From Rossellomorea marisflavi (GTDB lineage Bacteria > Bacillota > Bacilli > Bacillales > Bacillaceae_B), in contig NZ_CP047095.1 of assembly GCF_009806575.1 (NCBI RefSeq), forward strand, positions 3,104,001-3,168,000: a stretch of DNA of 64,000 nucleotides. The letters are read 5' to 3'. Within the stretch, counting starts at the first letter, position 1. Every line of letters starts with the position of its first letter. Under the pieces are notes generated by a model. It ran no database searches and was not told the DNA's origin. It saw only the letters and a list, made by a program, of their open reading frames with translations. Both the position numbers and the translations under genes were made by a program. Of this stretch, positions 27,913 through 36,653 are shown one piece after another.

Positions 27913-28775
27913 GAGAGGTCACCGTCCCACTGATGTAGATCTACTAAAGTACCGATTTTATCTTTCAGGTCCAGCCTGTTCAACACGTCATCAAGCTGGC
28001 CATGTTTCAAGAGGAATTCCGCCGTCTGGAAGTCTTCAGGGAGATCTTCACGGATCGTCTGCTCGATGATCCGGCGACCGGCGAATCCGATGAGCGCACC
28101 CGGCTCTGCAAAGTTATAGTCACCGACGGAAGCGAAGCTCGCCGACACCCCACCGGTGGTAGGATGGGTCATGATGGAGATGAAGAGCCCGCCATTATCA
28201 CTGAACCGCTTCAGGGCGACGCTTGTTTTGGCCATCTGCATGAGGGAAAGGACCCCTTCCTGCATCCTTGCTCCACCTGAAGCTGTGAAAATGATGAATG
28301 GAACCTTTCTCCTGTCTGCTTCTTCGACTGCCCTCGTGATTTTTTCACCGACGACAGATCCCATGCTTCCCATGCGGAAGCGTGAATCCATGATGGCAAG
28401 GACGATCTCATTGCCATTCACCTTCCCGCTTCCCGTCAGCACAGCTTCGTTCAGATCCGTCTTTTGACGGTCTTTATCGAGCTTCTCCAGATAATCGGGG
28501 AACCCGAGTGGATTGACCGATGCAAGCTCGCGATCGAGTTCAGAGAACGTTCCTTCATCGATGAAGCTGTCCACCCGTTCATGGGAGCTCATTCCATGGT
28601 GATACCCGCAATGAAGACAGACCTTGAGATTTTTCTGTAGCTCTTTCGTGTACATGATCTTCTTGCAATCCGGGCACTTTGTCATGATTCCTTCCGGTAC
28701 ATCATGTTTTGCTCCTTCGGAAGGGATTGTTGCGTATTTCCGTTTTTTCGGTTTATTAAATAGTTCCTTCAGCAA
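27906..28775 (-). CDS. accD: Acetyl-CoA carboxylase carboxyltransferase subunit beta
   Basis: Beta subunit of the carboxyltransferase, 289 residues from a TTG at 28775 (MLKELF in the protein). This start has AAGGAGG eight bases upstream and matches the family N-terminus; a longer frame to 28796 would place that RBS inside the gene. A zinc ribbon (C34, C37, C53, C56; CPDC and CLHC) is followed by the crotonase-like core with [10 protein letters not shown] and [14 protein letters not shown]. Downstream of a GntR regulator gene with 129 bases between. Confidence 0.95.
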   Translation of the reverse strand: MLKELFNKPKKRKYATIPSEGAKHDVPEGIMTKCPDCKKIMYTKELQKNLKVCLHCGYHHGMSSHERVDSFIDEGTFSELDRELASVNPLGFPDYLEKLDKDRQKTDLNEAVLTGSGKVNGNEIVLAIMDSRFRMGSMGSVVGEKITRAVEEADRRKVPFIIFTASGGARMQEGVLSLMQMAKTSVALKRFSDNGGLFISIMTHPTTGGVSASFASVGDYNFAEPGALIGFAGRRIIEQTIREDLPEDFQTAEFLLKHGQLDDVLNRLDLKDKIGTLVDLHQWDGDLSW

Positions 28776-28904
28776 GGCTAAAACCTCCTTAACCAATTAC
28801 AGACATCCCCTGGCCACCAGCTTGTGACGGGCAGGAGATGACTGCCTTATCTCTCTATTCGTGCATTCGAAAAAACTGCTTGTCTATCAGTTTACTGGAT
28901 TGAT

Positions 28905-29570
28905 TCAGAAAAAGATGTTGGAAACTGTCAGCTCTCCGTCGACATTATTCCGCACTTTCTTATAAGCTTCCTGCACAGCCTCTTTATCCTGATTCCCGAT
29001 GCCCTCTAGCATGCTCAGGATATCTTTCTTCAAATCGGTACAAAGAAGGGTTTTCCCGCAAATGAGGGTTTCGTAATCATTCAATATATTCCATATCCGA
29101 TGAGCCAGATGATTCGGGGCATGACGTACGATTTCATTGAGCACATCACCCAGTGAAAGATCTTCCGCAGCCTGGATTTCCTCCGCCATCCCCTTCAAAG
29201 ATTCCTTCTCAATGAAAAGGGCCCGTAAGGCCTCTTTTTCAATCATGATCTTCATGTGCAGGATATCGTTTTGAGTTTTATGATCTTCGAGGATGAACAT
29301 CCCGAGGAGATCGATCAAATGATGTTCGCGGAAATCCCGGAGGAAGGTCCCTTCCCCTCTCCTGGTCTCGATGAGTCCCAACAGCTCGAGCGCCCGGAGT
29401 GCTTCTCTCACAGACGAGCGCCCCACATTCAATCGTTCGGAAAGCTCCCTTTCAGATGGCAGCTTATCACCGGGGGTGAGCCCGTCATTCGAGATGATTT
29501 CCTTCAGCTGGTGAACGATCCCGATGTAGACTTTCGGATGGGACTTCAGGGAGTTCACGTCGGACTTCAT
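28905..29570 (-). CDS. FadR-type GntR family transcriptional regulator
   Basis: A 221-residue repressor-type protein. The N-terminal winged helix (about 15-80) shows the GntR pattern LTPGDKLPSERELSERLNVGRSSVREALRALELLGLIETRRGEGTF; the rest is a helical effector domain of the FadR/FCD type (about 95-215). Its start overlaps the malic enzyme stop by four bases (ATGA), so it is expressed with ytsJ, and it stands just upstream of accDA. Two GntR-style dyads before ytsJ (30873-30898) make autoregulation likely. The effector is unknown; malate, another organic acid or acyl-CoA would suit the context. Confidence 0.87.
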   Translation of the reverse strand: MKSDVNSLKSHPKVYIGIVHQLKEIISNDGLTPGDKLPSERELSERLNVGRSSVREALRALELLGLIETRRGEGTFLRDFREHHLIDLLGMFILEDHKTQNDILHMKIMIEKEALRALFIEKESLKGMAEEIQAAEDLSLGDVLNEIVRHAPNHLAHRIWNILNDYETLICGKTLLCTDLKKDILSMLEGIGNQDKEAVQEAYKKVRNNVDGELTVSNIFF

Positions 29571-30805
29571 TCTCCCTTCCCGATGACCGCTAACTCTTCC
29601 GTTTTTTTACGGATTTCTTCAGGGTCCACCTTCAAGCGTGCAACGCCTGTTTCCATGGCCGCCTTCGCTACTGCTGCAGCCACGGCCGGAGCGACGCGTT
29701 TATCAAATGGAGCTGGAATGACGTAATCGGCATTCAGCTCGTCTTCACTGATGAGCTCTGCAATGGCCTCGACGGCCGCCTGCTTCATTTTCTCGTTGAT
29801 ATGGGTCGCCCGCACGTCAAGGGCCCCCCGGAAGATCCCAGGGAAGGCGAGGACATTATTCACCTGATTCGGGAAATCGGAACGGCCTGTCCCGATCACT
29901 TTGGCACCGGCAGCCTTCGCAAGATCCGGCATGATTTCAGGGATCGGATTCGCCATGGCGAAGATGATCGGATCCTGCTTCATGGAAGAGACCATTTCTT
30001 CGGTCAATGCACCTGCAACAGAAACTCCGATGAACACATCGGCATCTTGAAGGACTTCTTTCAAACCGCCTTCGATGCGGTCCCGATTCGTGAATTTCGC
30101 CACTTCGTCCTTGATGGTGTTCATCCCTTCAGGGCGCCCTTCGTAAATCGCACCCTTGGAGTCGCACATGATGATATCCCTTACCCCGTAGCGATAAAGG
30201 AGCTTGATGATGGCGATCCCTGCAGCTCCCGCCCCGTTGGCGACAACCTTGATCTCACTCATTTTCTTGCCGACGATCTTAAGGGCATTGACAAGCCCGG
30301 CTACGGTGACGATGGCAGTACCGTGCTGATCGTCATGGAAGATCGGGATATTCGTTTCTTTCTTCAAACGCTCTTCGATTTCAAAACAGTTCGGGGCAGC
30401 GATATCCTCAAGATTGACCCCTCCGAATGTCGGCTCGAGAAGCTTGACAGTTTCGATGATCTTCTCGACATCCGTCGTGTTCAAACAGATCGGGAAGGCA
30501 TCGACACCTGCAAAACTTTTGAACAGGACGGCTTTCCCCTCCATGACGGGCAAGGCGGCTTCCGGTCCGATATTGCCGAGTCCGAGTACAGCTGTCCCAT
30601 CTGAGACGACGGCAACCATGTTGCCTTTCATTGTATAATCATAGACCGTTTCCGGTTTATCATAGATATCTTTGCAAGGCTCTGCCACCCCTGGAGAATA
30701 CGCAAGGCTGAGGTCCTCCGCATTCCGGACTTCCACTTTAGACTTTGATTCCAATTTCCCCTTGTTGACACGATGCATATGAAGGGCTTCTTCTCTTAAT
30801 GACAA
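29567..30805 (-). CDS. ytsJ: NAD(P)-dependent malic enzyme
   Basis: Oxidative decarboxylation of malate to pyruvate, supplying pyruvate and NADPH. The 412 residues match YtsJ (410). Visible parts: the N-terminal catalytic Tyr/Lys region (LAYSPGVAEPCKDI), GNIGPEAALPVMEGKA, metal-binding HDDQHGTA and the Rossmann motif GAGAAGIAI. The start is TTG at 30805 with AAGGAG ten bases upstream. It heads an operon with the GntR regulator. The gene lies between dnaE and accDA as in B. subtilis, where it is described as the main NADPH-producing malic enzyme. Confidence 0.93.
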   Translation of the reverse strand: MSLREEALHMHRVNKGKLESKSKVEVRNAEDLSLAYSPGVAEPCKDIYDKPETVYDYTMKGNMVAVVSDGTAVLGLGNIGPEAALPVMEGKAVLFKSFAGVDAFPICLNTTDVEKIIETVKLLEPTFGGVNLEDIAAPNCFEIEERLKKETNIPIFHDDQHGTAIVTVAGLVNALKIVGKKMSEIKVVANGAGAAGIAIIKLLYRYGVRDIIMCDSKGAIYEGRPEGMNTIKDEVAKFTNRDRIEGGLKEVLQDADVFIGVSVAGALTEEMVSSMKQDPIIFAMANPIPEIMPDLAKAAGAKVIGTGRSDFPNQVNNVLAFPGIFRGALDVRATHINEKMKQAAVEAIAELISEDELNADYVIPAPFDKRVAPAVAAAVAKAAMETGVARLKVDPEEIRKKTEELAVIGKGE

Positions 30806-30872
30806 ATCGCTTCATCTCCTTTAGAAATTGAATAACGTTTGAATGATAAAGAATAAGTGCTGGACTGAAAGT

Positions 30873-30898
30873 GGTCATGACCCTAGTGGTCAGACCAC
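30873..30898. promoter_or_regulatory. Double dyad, likely operator of the GntR regulator upstream of ytsJ
   Basis: GGTCATGACC (30873-30882) and GTGGTCAGACCAC (30886-30898) are two perfect palindromes with centres about 15 bp apart. TGGTC-n-GACCA is the classic half-site arrangement of FadR-type GntR operators. They lie 68-94 bases before the ytsJ start, downstream of an AT-rich stretch (30901-30935) that could hold the promoter. The gene for a matching regulator is the second gene of this operon. Confidence 0.6.
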
Positions 30899-30944
30899 CT
30901 TTTTCTATTAAACAATAATATAAATAAAGATGTAAGTAAAGACG

Positions 30945-33900
30945 TTATTGCAACACAACGTTTCGATTCCCTAATAATTTTTTCAGTGAGCCCATGGCGT
31001 TTTCTGCTGAACGGCTATTGAAGCCCTGGGGAAGCTTGACCGTCTTCTTCTCTTCCTCAAAGTAAATCAGGACTTCTGTATCACCCGCATGTTCTGCCAC
31101 AATCCCTTTGATTTTCATAAGCATGCTCTCCTGATCTTCCCCTATTCCGATTTTAAGGAAAAGGCGTCCTTCAGGCTCGTTCAGATCTGAAGCATCACCG
31201 ATGATATTAATGATCAGTTGCAGGCGGTCGTTCCTCTCCTCCATGTTTCCTTCGAGGACCAACACCTTCCCGTCCTTCAGGATGTTCATATTCCTCTTGT
31301 ACACATTCGGGAAGATCACGCCCTCGAGATCTCCCGTCTCATCCCCCATTTCGACAAAGGCCATCACTTCTCCTTTTTTCGTCCGTATGGTCTTCACCGA
31401 GGTCAGATATGCACCGACTTTCACCCTGTCGCCCGCCTTCACATCGGCAATGGGAAGGATCCCGTGCCTTGTGAATCGTTCCCGGTGGGAGGAAACCGGA
31501 TGATCGGACAGGTAAAGCCCCAGGACCTGCTTCTCGAACTGCAGCTTCCGATCGAGGGGCATCGCCTCCACTTCGACCGTCTTCGGCTTGGGGAAGAAAT
31601 CTTCTTCGTCTGCGAATAGATCGTCATCCGGTCCGATGAGCTCTGCGTGCTCAATGGCCACATCGAGACTTGCAAGAAGCACGGCACGGTCCTCACCGAA
31701 TTCATCGAAGGCGCCGGAGAGGATCAAATTCTCAAGGATGCTGCGATTGATCACTTTCAGGGAAACCCTGATCGCAAAATCAAACAGATCTGCGTATGGC
31801 CGATCTTGCCTCGCCCTCGTGATTTCCTTCAGGGCAGCGGCCCCGATCCCCTTGATGGCCCAGAGGCTGTACCGGATCCGGTTTTCCCCTTCCACCTGGA
31901 ACATGAAATGCCCGGAATTGATCGACGGCGCAAGGATCTCGATCCCTGTCTGCCTCGCCTCACGGATATAGAGGGCGATCTTCGCGTCATTCCCCACGGA
32001 AGCTGTGAGCAAGGAAGAAAGGAAGTAAGCGGGATAATGCGCTTTCAGATAGGCAAGCTGATAAGCAATCTTACTGTAGGCGACGGCATGGGACCGGTTG
32101 AATCCATAGTCTGCAAAACGGACGATAAGGTCGTACACATCATTGGCAGCGGCCTCACTGTATCCATTCTTCAATGCCCCTGAAACGAAATGCTCCCTCT
32201 CCCGGTCCAACACTTCCTTCTTCTTCTTCGAGACGGCCCTTCTCAGAAGGTCCGCTTCCCCGAGTGAAAAGCCCGCCATCTTCGAAGCAATCTGCATGAT
32301 CTGCTCCTGATAGACGATGACTCCATAGGTGGCTTCCAGGATCGGTTTGATTTCGGGAATCGGATAATGCGGCGCCTCTTCCCCGTGCTTCCTCCGGATG
32401 AACATCGGGATATTTTCCATCGGCCCCGGCCTGAAGAGGGCGTTGACCGCCACGATGTCTTCAAACGAGCTTGGCTTCAGCCTCGTCAACACGCTTCTCA
32501 TCCCGTCGGATTCGAGCTGGAATACCCCGCTCGTCCTTCCTGCAGAGAGTAATTCGAAGGTCTTCTCATCCTGATCGGGAATGGACGCCAGGCTGAATGT
32601 CCGGTTGCCCCTTCGCTGGATACTCTTGACGATCCGCTCCAGGATGCTTAAATTCCTGAGACCGAGGAAATCCATCTTAAGGAGCCCGATTTCTTCCAGC
32701 GTATCCATGGGGAACTGTGTGAGGTGGATCCCCGTCGGACTGCCCTGTATGGGAACCCACTTCACCAGGGGCTCGTCACTGATCACGACTCCTGCTGCGT
32801 GGGTGGACGTATGCCTTGGCAGTCCCTCGATCTGCTTGGCCACTGTGAAGACCCTGCGGTGGAGGTCCGAGCTTCCGATGAGGTCACGAAGGGCTTTTGA
32901 ATCCCGGTACGCTCCTTCAAGCGTCAATCCCGGCTTGGATGGGAGCAGTTTCGACAGCTGCTCCTGCTCCTTCATGTTCAAGCCGAACACCCTCCCCGTA
33001 TCACGCAGGGCGGCCTTGGCGGCAAATGTACCGAACGTGATGATCTGGGCAACGTGCATGCTTCCATACTTCGCTTCCACATAGTCAATCACTTCATCGC
33101 GGCGGTGATCGGGAAAATCGATATCGATATCCGGCATCGTCACACGTTCGGGGTTCAGGAAACGCTCGAACAGAAGATCGTGACGGATAGGATCCACATC
33201 GGTGATATCAAGGGCGTAGGAAACAAGGGAGCCTGCGGCAGAACCCCTTCCCGGTCCCGTCAGGATCCCGTTCTCACGGGAAAATTTCATGAAATCCCAC
33301 ACGATGAGGAAGTAGTCGCTGAAGCCCATGTCCCCAATGACTTTGAGTTCATAATCCAGGCGGTTCAGATAGACATCCGTTACATCATCGACCTTGCGAT
33401 GCAATCCGCTTTCACACTGTCGCTTTAGTTCCGAGAGGGCATCGACGCCTTCGGGGAGGGGATATCTCGGCAGGAGCTGCTGATGGAAAGGGATCTTCAC
33501 GCTGCATCTTTCCGCAATCTTCAACGTGTTTTCGAGGGCATCGGGAACATCCCCGAACAAGTCGACCATCGCTTCCTTCGGCTTCAGGTAGTAATCGCTG
33601 CTCTTCAGAACATCCCGTTCCTCGTCGGCTAACTTCACCCCGTCACGGATGGCATTCAAGCATTCCAGGGCGAAATGTTCGCCTTCTTCCAGACAGTGGA
33701 CGTCATTTAGTGCCACCACTTCCGTCCCGGTCTCTTTGGCAACGGCTGTAATCATGGAGCGCAGTTTTTCTTCTTCAGGCAGCCCATGATCCTGAAGGCC
33801 GAGATAGAAGGATGACGATCCGAAGAGGTCTTGATAGCGGCGGATCTTCTCCACTGCCTGCTCTTTTTCATCAGCCAGAAGCAGGCTCTCTACTTCCCCC

Positions 33901-34280
33901 TTCACACCCGGAGTGATGGCAATGAGTCCTTCGTGATAGGAATGAAGCCATTTCAGCGGGATCCCTTCAGGGGTCTTCGCCCCGATGCTGCTAGAGATTT
34001 TCATGAGGTTCTGATAGCCCTGCATGTTTTCACAGAGGAGAACCATCGGATAGGCCTCCGTTTCGTTCACGGCCACATCCGCCGTCAAACCGATGATCGG
34101 TTTGATGCCTTCTTTCAGGCATTGTTTATAAAATGGCACGACGCCATACATCATATTTTGATCGGTAAGGGCCAGGGCCTTGAAACCGAGTTCCTTCGCT
34201 TTATGTACGAGTCCATTTATGGAAATCGTGCTTGAAAGCAAGCTGAAGGAGCTTGCCACCTGTAAATGAACGAACGACAT
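30945..34280 (-). CDS. dnaE: DNA polymerase III alpha subunit DnaE (error-prone/lagging-strand polymerase)
   Basis: Second replicative C-family polymerase of low-GC Gram-positives; extends RNA primers before PolC takes over. It has 1111 residues from ATG 34280 (MSFVHLQ), which matches the family start; the frame extends to 34328 without support. An N-terminal PHP domain begins with MSFVHLQVAS. The polymerase core carries the catalytic triad in PDIDIDFPD and GPGRGSAAGSLV. HHH and OB-fold regions lie toward the C-terminus (GVIFPNVYKRN). There is no proofreading exonuclease insertion, so this is not PolC. Divergent from ytrH. Confidence 0.97.
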   Translation of the reverse strand: MSFVHLQVASSFSLLSSTISINGLVHKAKELGFKALALTDQNMMYGVVPFYKQCLKEGIKPIIGLTADVAVNETEAYPMVLLCENMQGYQNLMKISSSIGAKTPEGIPLKWLHSYHEGLIAITPGVKGEVESLLLADEKEQAVEKIRRYQDLFGSSSFYLGLQDHGLPEEEKLRSMITAVAKETGTEVVALNDVHCLEEGEHFALECLNAIRDGVKLADEERDVLKSSDYYLKPKEAMVDLFGDVPDALENTLKIAERCSVKIPFHQQLLPRYPLPEGVDALSELKRQCESGLHRKVDDVTDVYLNRLDYELKVIGDMGFSDYFLIVWDFMKFSRENGILTGPGRGSAAGSLVSYALDITDVDPIRHDLLFERFLNPERVTMPDIDIDFPDHRRDEVIDYVEAKYGSMHVAQIITFGTFAAKAALRDTGRVFGLNMKEQEQLSKLLPSKPGLTLEGAYRDSKALRDLIGSSDLHRRVFTVAKQIEGLPRHTSTHAAGVVISDEPLVKWVPIQGSPTGIHLTQFPMDTLEEIGLLKMDFLGLRNLSILERIVKSIQRRGNRTFSLASIPDQDEKTFELLSAGRTSGVFQLESDGMRSVLTRLKPSSFEDIVAVNALFRPGPMENIPMFIRRKHGEEAPHYPIPEIKPILEATYGVIVYQEQIMQIASKMAGFSLGEADLLRRAVSKKKKEVLDREREHFVSGALKNGYSEAAANDVYDLIVRFADYGFNRSHAVAYSKIAYQLAYLKAHYPAYFLSSLLTASVGNDAKIALYIREARQTGIEILAPSINSGHFMFQVEGENRIRYSLWAIKGIGAAALKEITRARQDRPYADLFDFAIRVSLKVINRSILENLILSGAFDEFGEDRAVLLASLDVAIEHAELIGPDDDLFADEEDFFPKPKTVEVEAMPLDRKLQFEKQVLGLYLSDHPVSSHRERFTRHGILPIADVKAGDRVKVGAYLTSVKTIRTKKGEVMAFVEMGDETGDLEGVIFPNVYKRNMNILKDGKVLVLEGNMEERNDRLQLIINIIGDASDLNEPEGRLFLKIGIGEDQESMLMKIKGIVAEHAGDTEVLIYFEEEKKTVKLPQGFNSRSAENAMGSLKKLLGNRNVVLQ

Positions 34281-34352
34281 GATTGCACACCCTTTATTCC
34301 TTAGTAATTCCATTATAGGGATGTTCACATAAAAAAGAAAATATGTTCTCCC

Positions 34353-34381
34353 TCATATCCTGTCCCCCCATCCCATATAGA
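34353..34381 (+). promoter_or_regulatory. Putative sigma-E promoter of ytrH-ytrI
   Basis: TCATATC (34353-34359), 14-bp spacer, CATATAGA (34374-34381). The -35 fits KMATATT at six of seven positions and the -10 resembles CATACANT at six of eight. ytrHI is a mother-cell sigma-E operon in B. subtilis, so the location is right. Confidence 0.45.
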
Positions 34382-34412
34382 TATCATAAAGACAAGTACG
34401 GGAGATGATGTT

Positions 34413-34748
34413 ATGACAGAAGCTTTCTTCCCAGAACTGTTCAAAAGCTTCTTTATCGCCATGGGTGTCCTTCTAGGGGGATCGCTCCTTGGCGGGCTCG
34501 CTTCATTCGCCATGGGACAGCCCCTTTTCATCGAGATGTGGAGGCTGTCCAACTTCCTGCGGATCTGGGCCATCATCGCGGCCATCGGAGGAACCTTTGA
34601 CACGGTCTACAGTTTTGAAAAAGGATTCCTGAACGGAGAGACAAAGGAGCTCTTCAAGCAATTCCTTCTGATTCTCGCTGCACTCGGCGGGGCCAACACG
34701 GGAGCCATGATCATCAGCTGGCTCACGCAGGAGCACGTCTCCTCATGA
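34413..34748 (+). CDS. ytrH: Sporulation membrane protein YtrH
   Basis: A 111-residue membrane protein with three hydrophobic segments (about 9-33, 47-63, 82-105), typical YtrH. In B. subtilis ytrH and ytrI are sigma-E dependent and needed for efficient sporulation and spore resistance; their molecular role is unknown. GGGAG stands eight bases before the ATG. Its end overlaps ytrI by four bases (ATGA), so the two are translationally coupled. Divergent from dnaE, the same arrangement as in B. subtilis. Confidence 0.9.
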   Translation: MTEAFFPELFKSFFIAMGVLLGGSLLGGLASFAMGQPLFIEMWRLSNFLRIWAIIAAIGGTFDTVYSFEKGFLNGETKELFKQFLLILAALGGANTGAMIISWLTQEHVSS

Positions 34749-35248
34749 GGATCCCGCCTTTTTACAGGCTCCCTTCCTTTCAGCGATTCTTTGCCGGTGC
34801 CGTCATAGGTGGCATCGTCAGTTGGATGATCTTCATCTTCATGTATGGCTCCATGCATGAAAAGCAGACTCAAAAAATACAAGATCAGCAAACACAGCTC
34901 GATAAACTGACGAGCACCTTATCTTATCTTCAAGAAGAGAATAAAGAATTGAATGAAGAGAATGAGGACGAGTTGACGATCCAGGAAGTGAGGGTGAAGA
35001 TCCTCAATCCGACCAAAACCAAGGTGGAATTACTAAGCCTCCACAGGGCAGAGGAAACCCTGAGCCAGGATTTAAGGAGTCTTCTAAATCAAAATCTGGA
35101 GACAGCCCATGATAATAAAGAACTCATCAAAAAGATCATCGAGAACAAAACCATCAAGCTGAACGACAAGCCTTTCAGACTCGAAGTGAAGGAAATCTAC
35201 TTTTACACCACCACCGACCTTACCCTGGCCCTCAAATACGAAGAATAA
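34745..35248 (+). CDS. ytrI: Sporulation membrane protein YtrI
   Basis: A 167-residue single-pass membrane protein: short N-terminal basic segment, one hydrophobic segment (about 16-36), then a Gln/Glu/Lys-rich helix likely to be a coiled coil (about 38-75), and a soluble C-terminal domain probably outside the cytoplasm. Sequence and position after ytrH identify YtrI. It probably acts with YtrH in the engulfing mother-cell membranes. Ends at a shared terminator with nrnA. Confidence 0.88.
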   Translation: MRIPPFYRLPSFQRFFAGAVIGGIVSWMIFIFMYGSMHEKQTQKIQDQQTQLDKLTSTLSYLQEENKELNEENEDELTIQEVRVKILNPTKTKVELLSLHRAEETLSQDLRSLLNQNLETAHDNKELIKKIIENKTIKLNDKPFRLEVKEIYFYTTTDLTLALKYEE

Positions 35249-35281
35249 AAAAGGACACTTCACAAAGAAGCGTCCTTTTTT
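35247..35281. terminator. Bidirectional terminator between ytrI and nrnA
   Basis: AAAAAAGGACACTTC-loop-GAAGCGTCCTTTTTT: stem GGAC-x-CTTC/GAAG-x-GTCC with A and T runs on both sides, between convergent genes. Confidence 0.88.
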
Positions 35282-35282
35282 A

Positions 35283-36221
35283 TCATGATTCCCTGCATAC
35301 GTTCCGAAGGTCCTCCATGACATGGTCCTTTTGTTCCCACGAATGAATGGACGCCCCTGCTGCCAGCGGATGACCGCCTCCGTTGTATTTCTTCGCCACC
35401 GTATTGATGACCGGGCCCTTGGAGCGGAGCCTGACCCTGATCTGGTCATCTTCTTCTATGAAGAATACCCACGCCTTCATTCCTTTAATGTTCCCCAGTA
35501 CGCTGACAAGGAGTGATGCCTCGGATGGCACGACATCGAATTCCTCGAGGATTTCCTTCGTCATGATCATGTTCCCGCATCCCAGCTCGTCCATTTCGAA
35601 GTTCTGGAGCACATATCCATGCAATTTCACCACGTTGGCATCGACTTCGTACATTTTATTGAACAGGTCATTGCGGTCGAAATCCTTGCGTATGAGTTCA
35701 CCTGCGATATCAAATGTCTTTTGGGTCGTACTCGGATAGAGGAAGCGTCCCGTATCCCCGACGATCCCTGCAAATAATAAACGGGCTGCCGTATCGGGGA
35801 GGGTCAGTCCTTTGTCCTTCCCGAATTCATAAAAATCATAGATCATCTCACTGACCGAGCTCGCACTCGTGTCAACCCAAAGGACATCTCCGTATGGGTC
35901 CTCGTTCGGGTGATGGTCGATCTTGACGAGCTGATCACCGAGACTGTAACGGAGGTCGCAGATCCGTTCGGCGTTGGCCGTGTCACAGACGATGACTAGG
36001 GCTCCTTCATACACATGATCCTCGATCACATCGAGGCGGTTCAGATAATGAAGCGTCGGCTCTTCTTCACCGACGGCAAAGATCTTTTTATCCGGAAAAG
36101 AAGCTTTGAGGATTTCCACCAGGCCTCCCTGTGATCCGTAGGCATCCGGGTCTGGCCTCACATGGCGGTGGACGATGATGGTTTCATATTGCTTGATAAG
36201 ATTCAGGATTTGATCTTTCAT
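35283..36221 (-). CDS. nrnA: Bifunctional oligoribonuclease / pAp phosphatase NrnA
   Basis: DHH/DHHA1 phosphoesterase degrading nano-RNAs and 3'-phosphoadenosine 5'-phosphate. The 312 residues match NrnA (313). Metal-binding motifs are HRHVRPDPDAYGSQ (N-terminus), VIVCDTANAERI, DHHPNEDPYGD, and in the DHHA1 part GGGHPLAAGA near the C-terminus. AAAGGAG lies a few bases before the ATG. Convergent with ytrI and divergent from ytpI. Confidence 0.95.
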   Translation of the reverse strand: MKDQILNLIKQYETIIVHRHVRPDPDAYGSQGGLVEILKASFPDKKIFAVGEEEPTLHYLNRLDVIEDHVYEGALVIVCDTANAERICDLRYSLGDQLVKIDHHPNEDPYGDVLWVDTSASSVSEMIYDFYEFGKDKGLTLPDTAARLLFAGIVGDTGRFLYPSTTQKTFDIAGELIRKDFDRNDLFNKMYEVDANVVKLHGYVLQNFEMDELGCGNMIMTKEILEEFDVVPSEASLLVSVLGNIKGMKAWVFFIEEDDQIRVRLRSKGPVINTVAKKYNGGGHPLAAGASIHSWEQKDHVMEDLRNVCRES

Positions 36222-36306
36222 GGAAATCTCCTTTGTGATTTATATTGGCAATGGCGGGAATTATCTGTAAAATAAGAGCGAGAAACTTGAACGGGGGTTG
36301 TCCATC

Positions 36307-36609
36307 ATGTATTTCTTCGCATTTTTTGTTGTGTTAGCGTTTTCCTTCTATCTCTTCTATAAGGTGAAACAGGTAAGGACAAAGCGGCCCATGGAGAAAA
36401 AATGGCTGTCCGCCAAGTCCAGTATGGCACTCGGCTTGTTCGTGGCCCTTTTCGGCATCAATCAGCTCATCCTGTTCTCCGGCACGGTCACGTATGTAGT
36501 GGGGATCTTTTTCATCCTCATCGGAACCGGCAGTCTATGGATGGGATTCCGCTACTATAAACATGTCCTACCCTATGCTCAGCGCGAAGCGGAAGAATTG
36601 AATCAGTGA
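36307..36609 (+). CDS. ytpI: YtpI family small membrane protein
   Basis: A 100-residue protein with three hydrophobic segments (about 2-18, 43-60, 65-85). It resembles YtpI, a small membrane protein of unknown function conserved in Bacillus at this spot. I start at the ATG at 36307 (MYFFAFF), nine bases after GGGGG; an in-frame TTG at 36298 has no spaced RBS. It lies between nrnA and ytoI, convergent with ytoI. Confidence 0.85.
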   Translation: MYFFAFFVVLAFSFYLFYKVKQVRTKRPMEKKWLSAKSSMALGLFVALFGINQLILFSGTVTYVVGIFFILIGTGSLWMGFRYYKHVLPYAQREAEELNQ

Positions 36610-36610
36610 A

Positions 36611-36647
36611 TCCTTTGGGCCTGCCGGCACACGGTGGGCCCTTTTTG
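36611..36647 (+). terminator. Terminator downstream of ytpI
   Basis: TGGGCC-TG-CCG-loop-CGG-T-GGGCCC followed by TTTTTG, directly after the ytpI stop. Confidence 0.75.
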
Positions 36648-36653
36648 TGCAAA

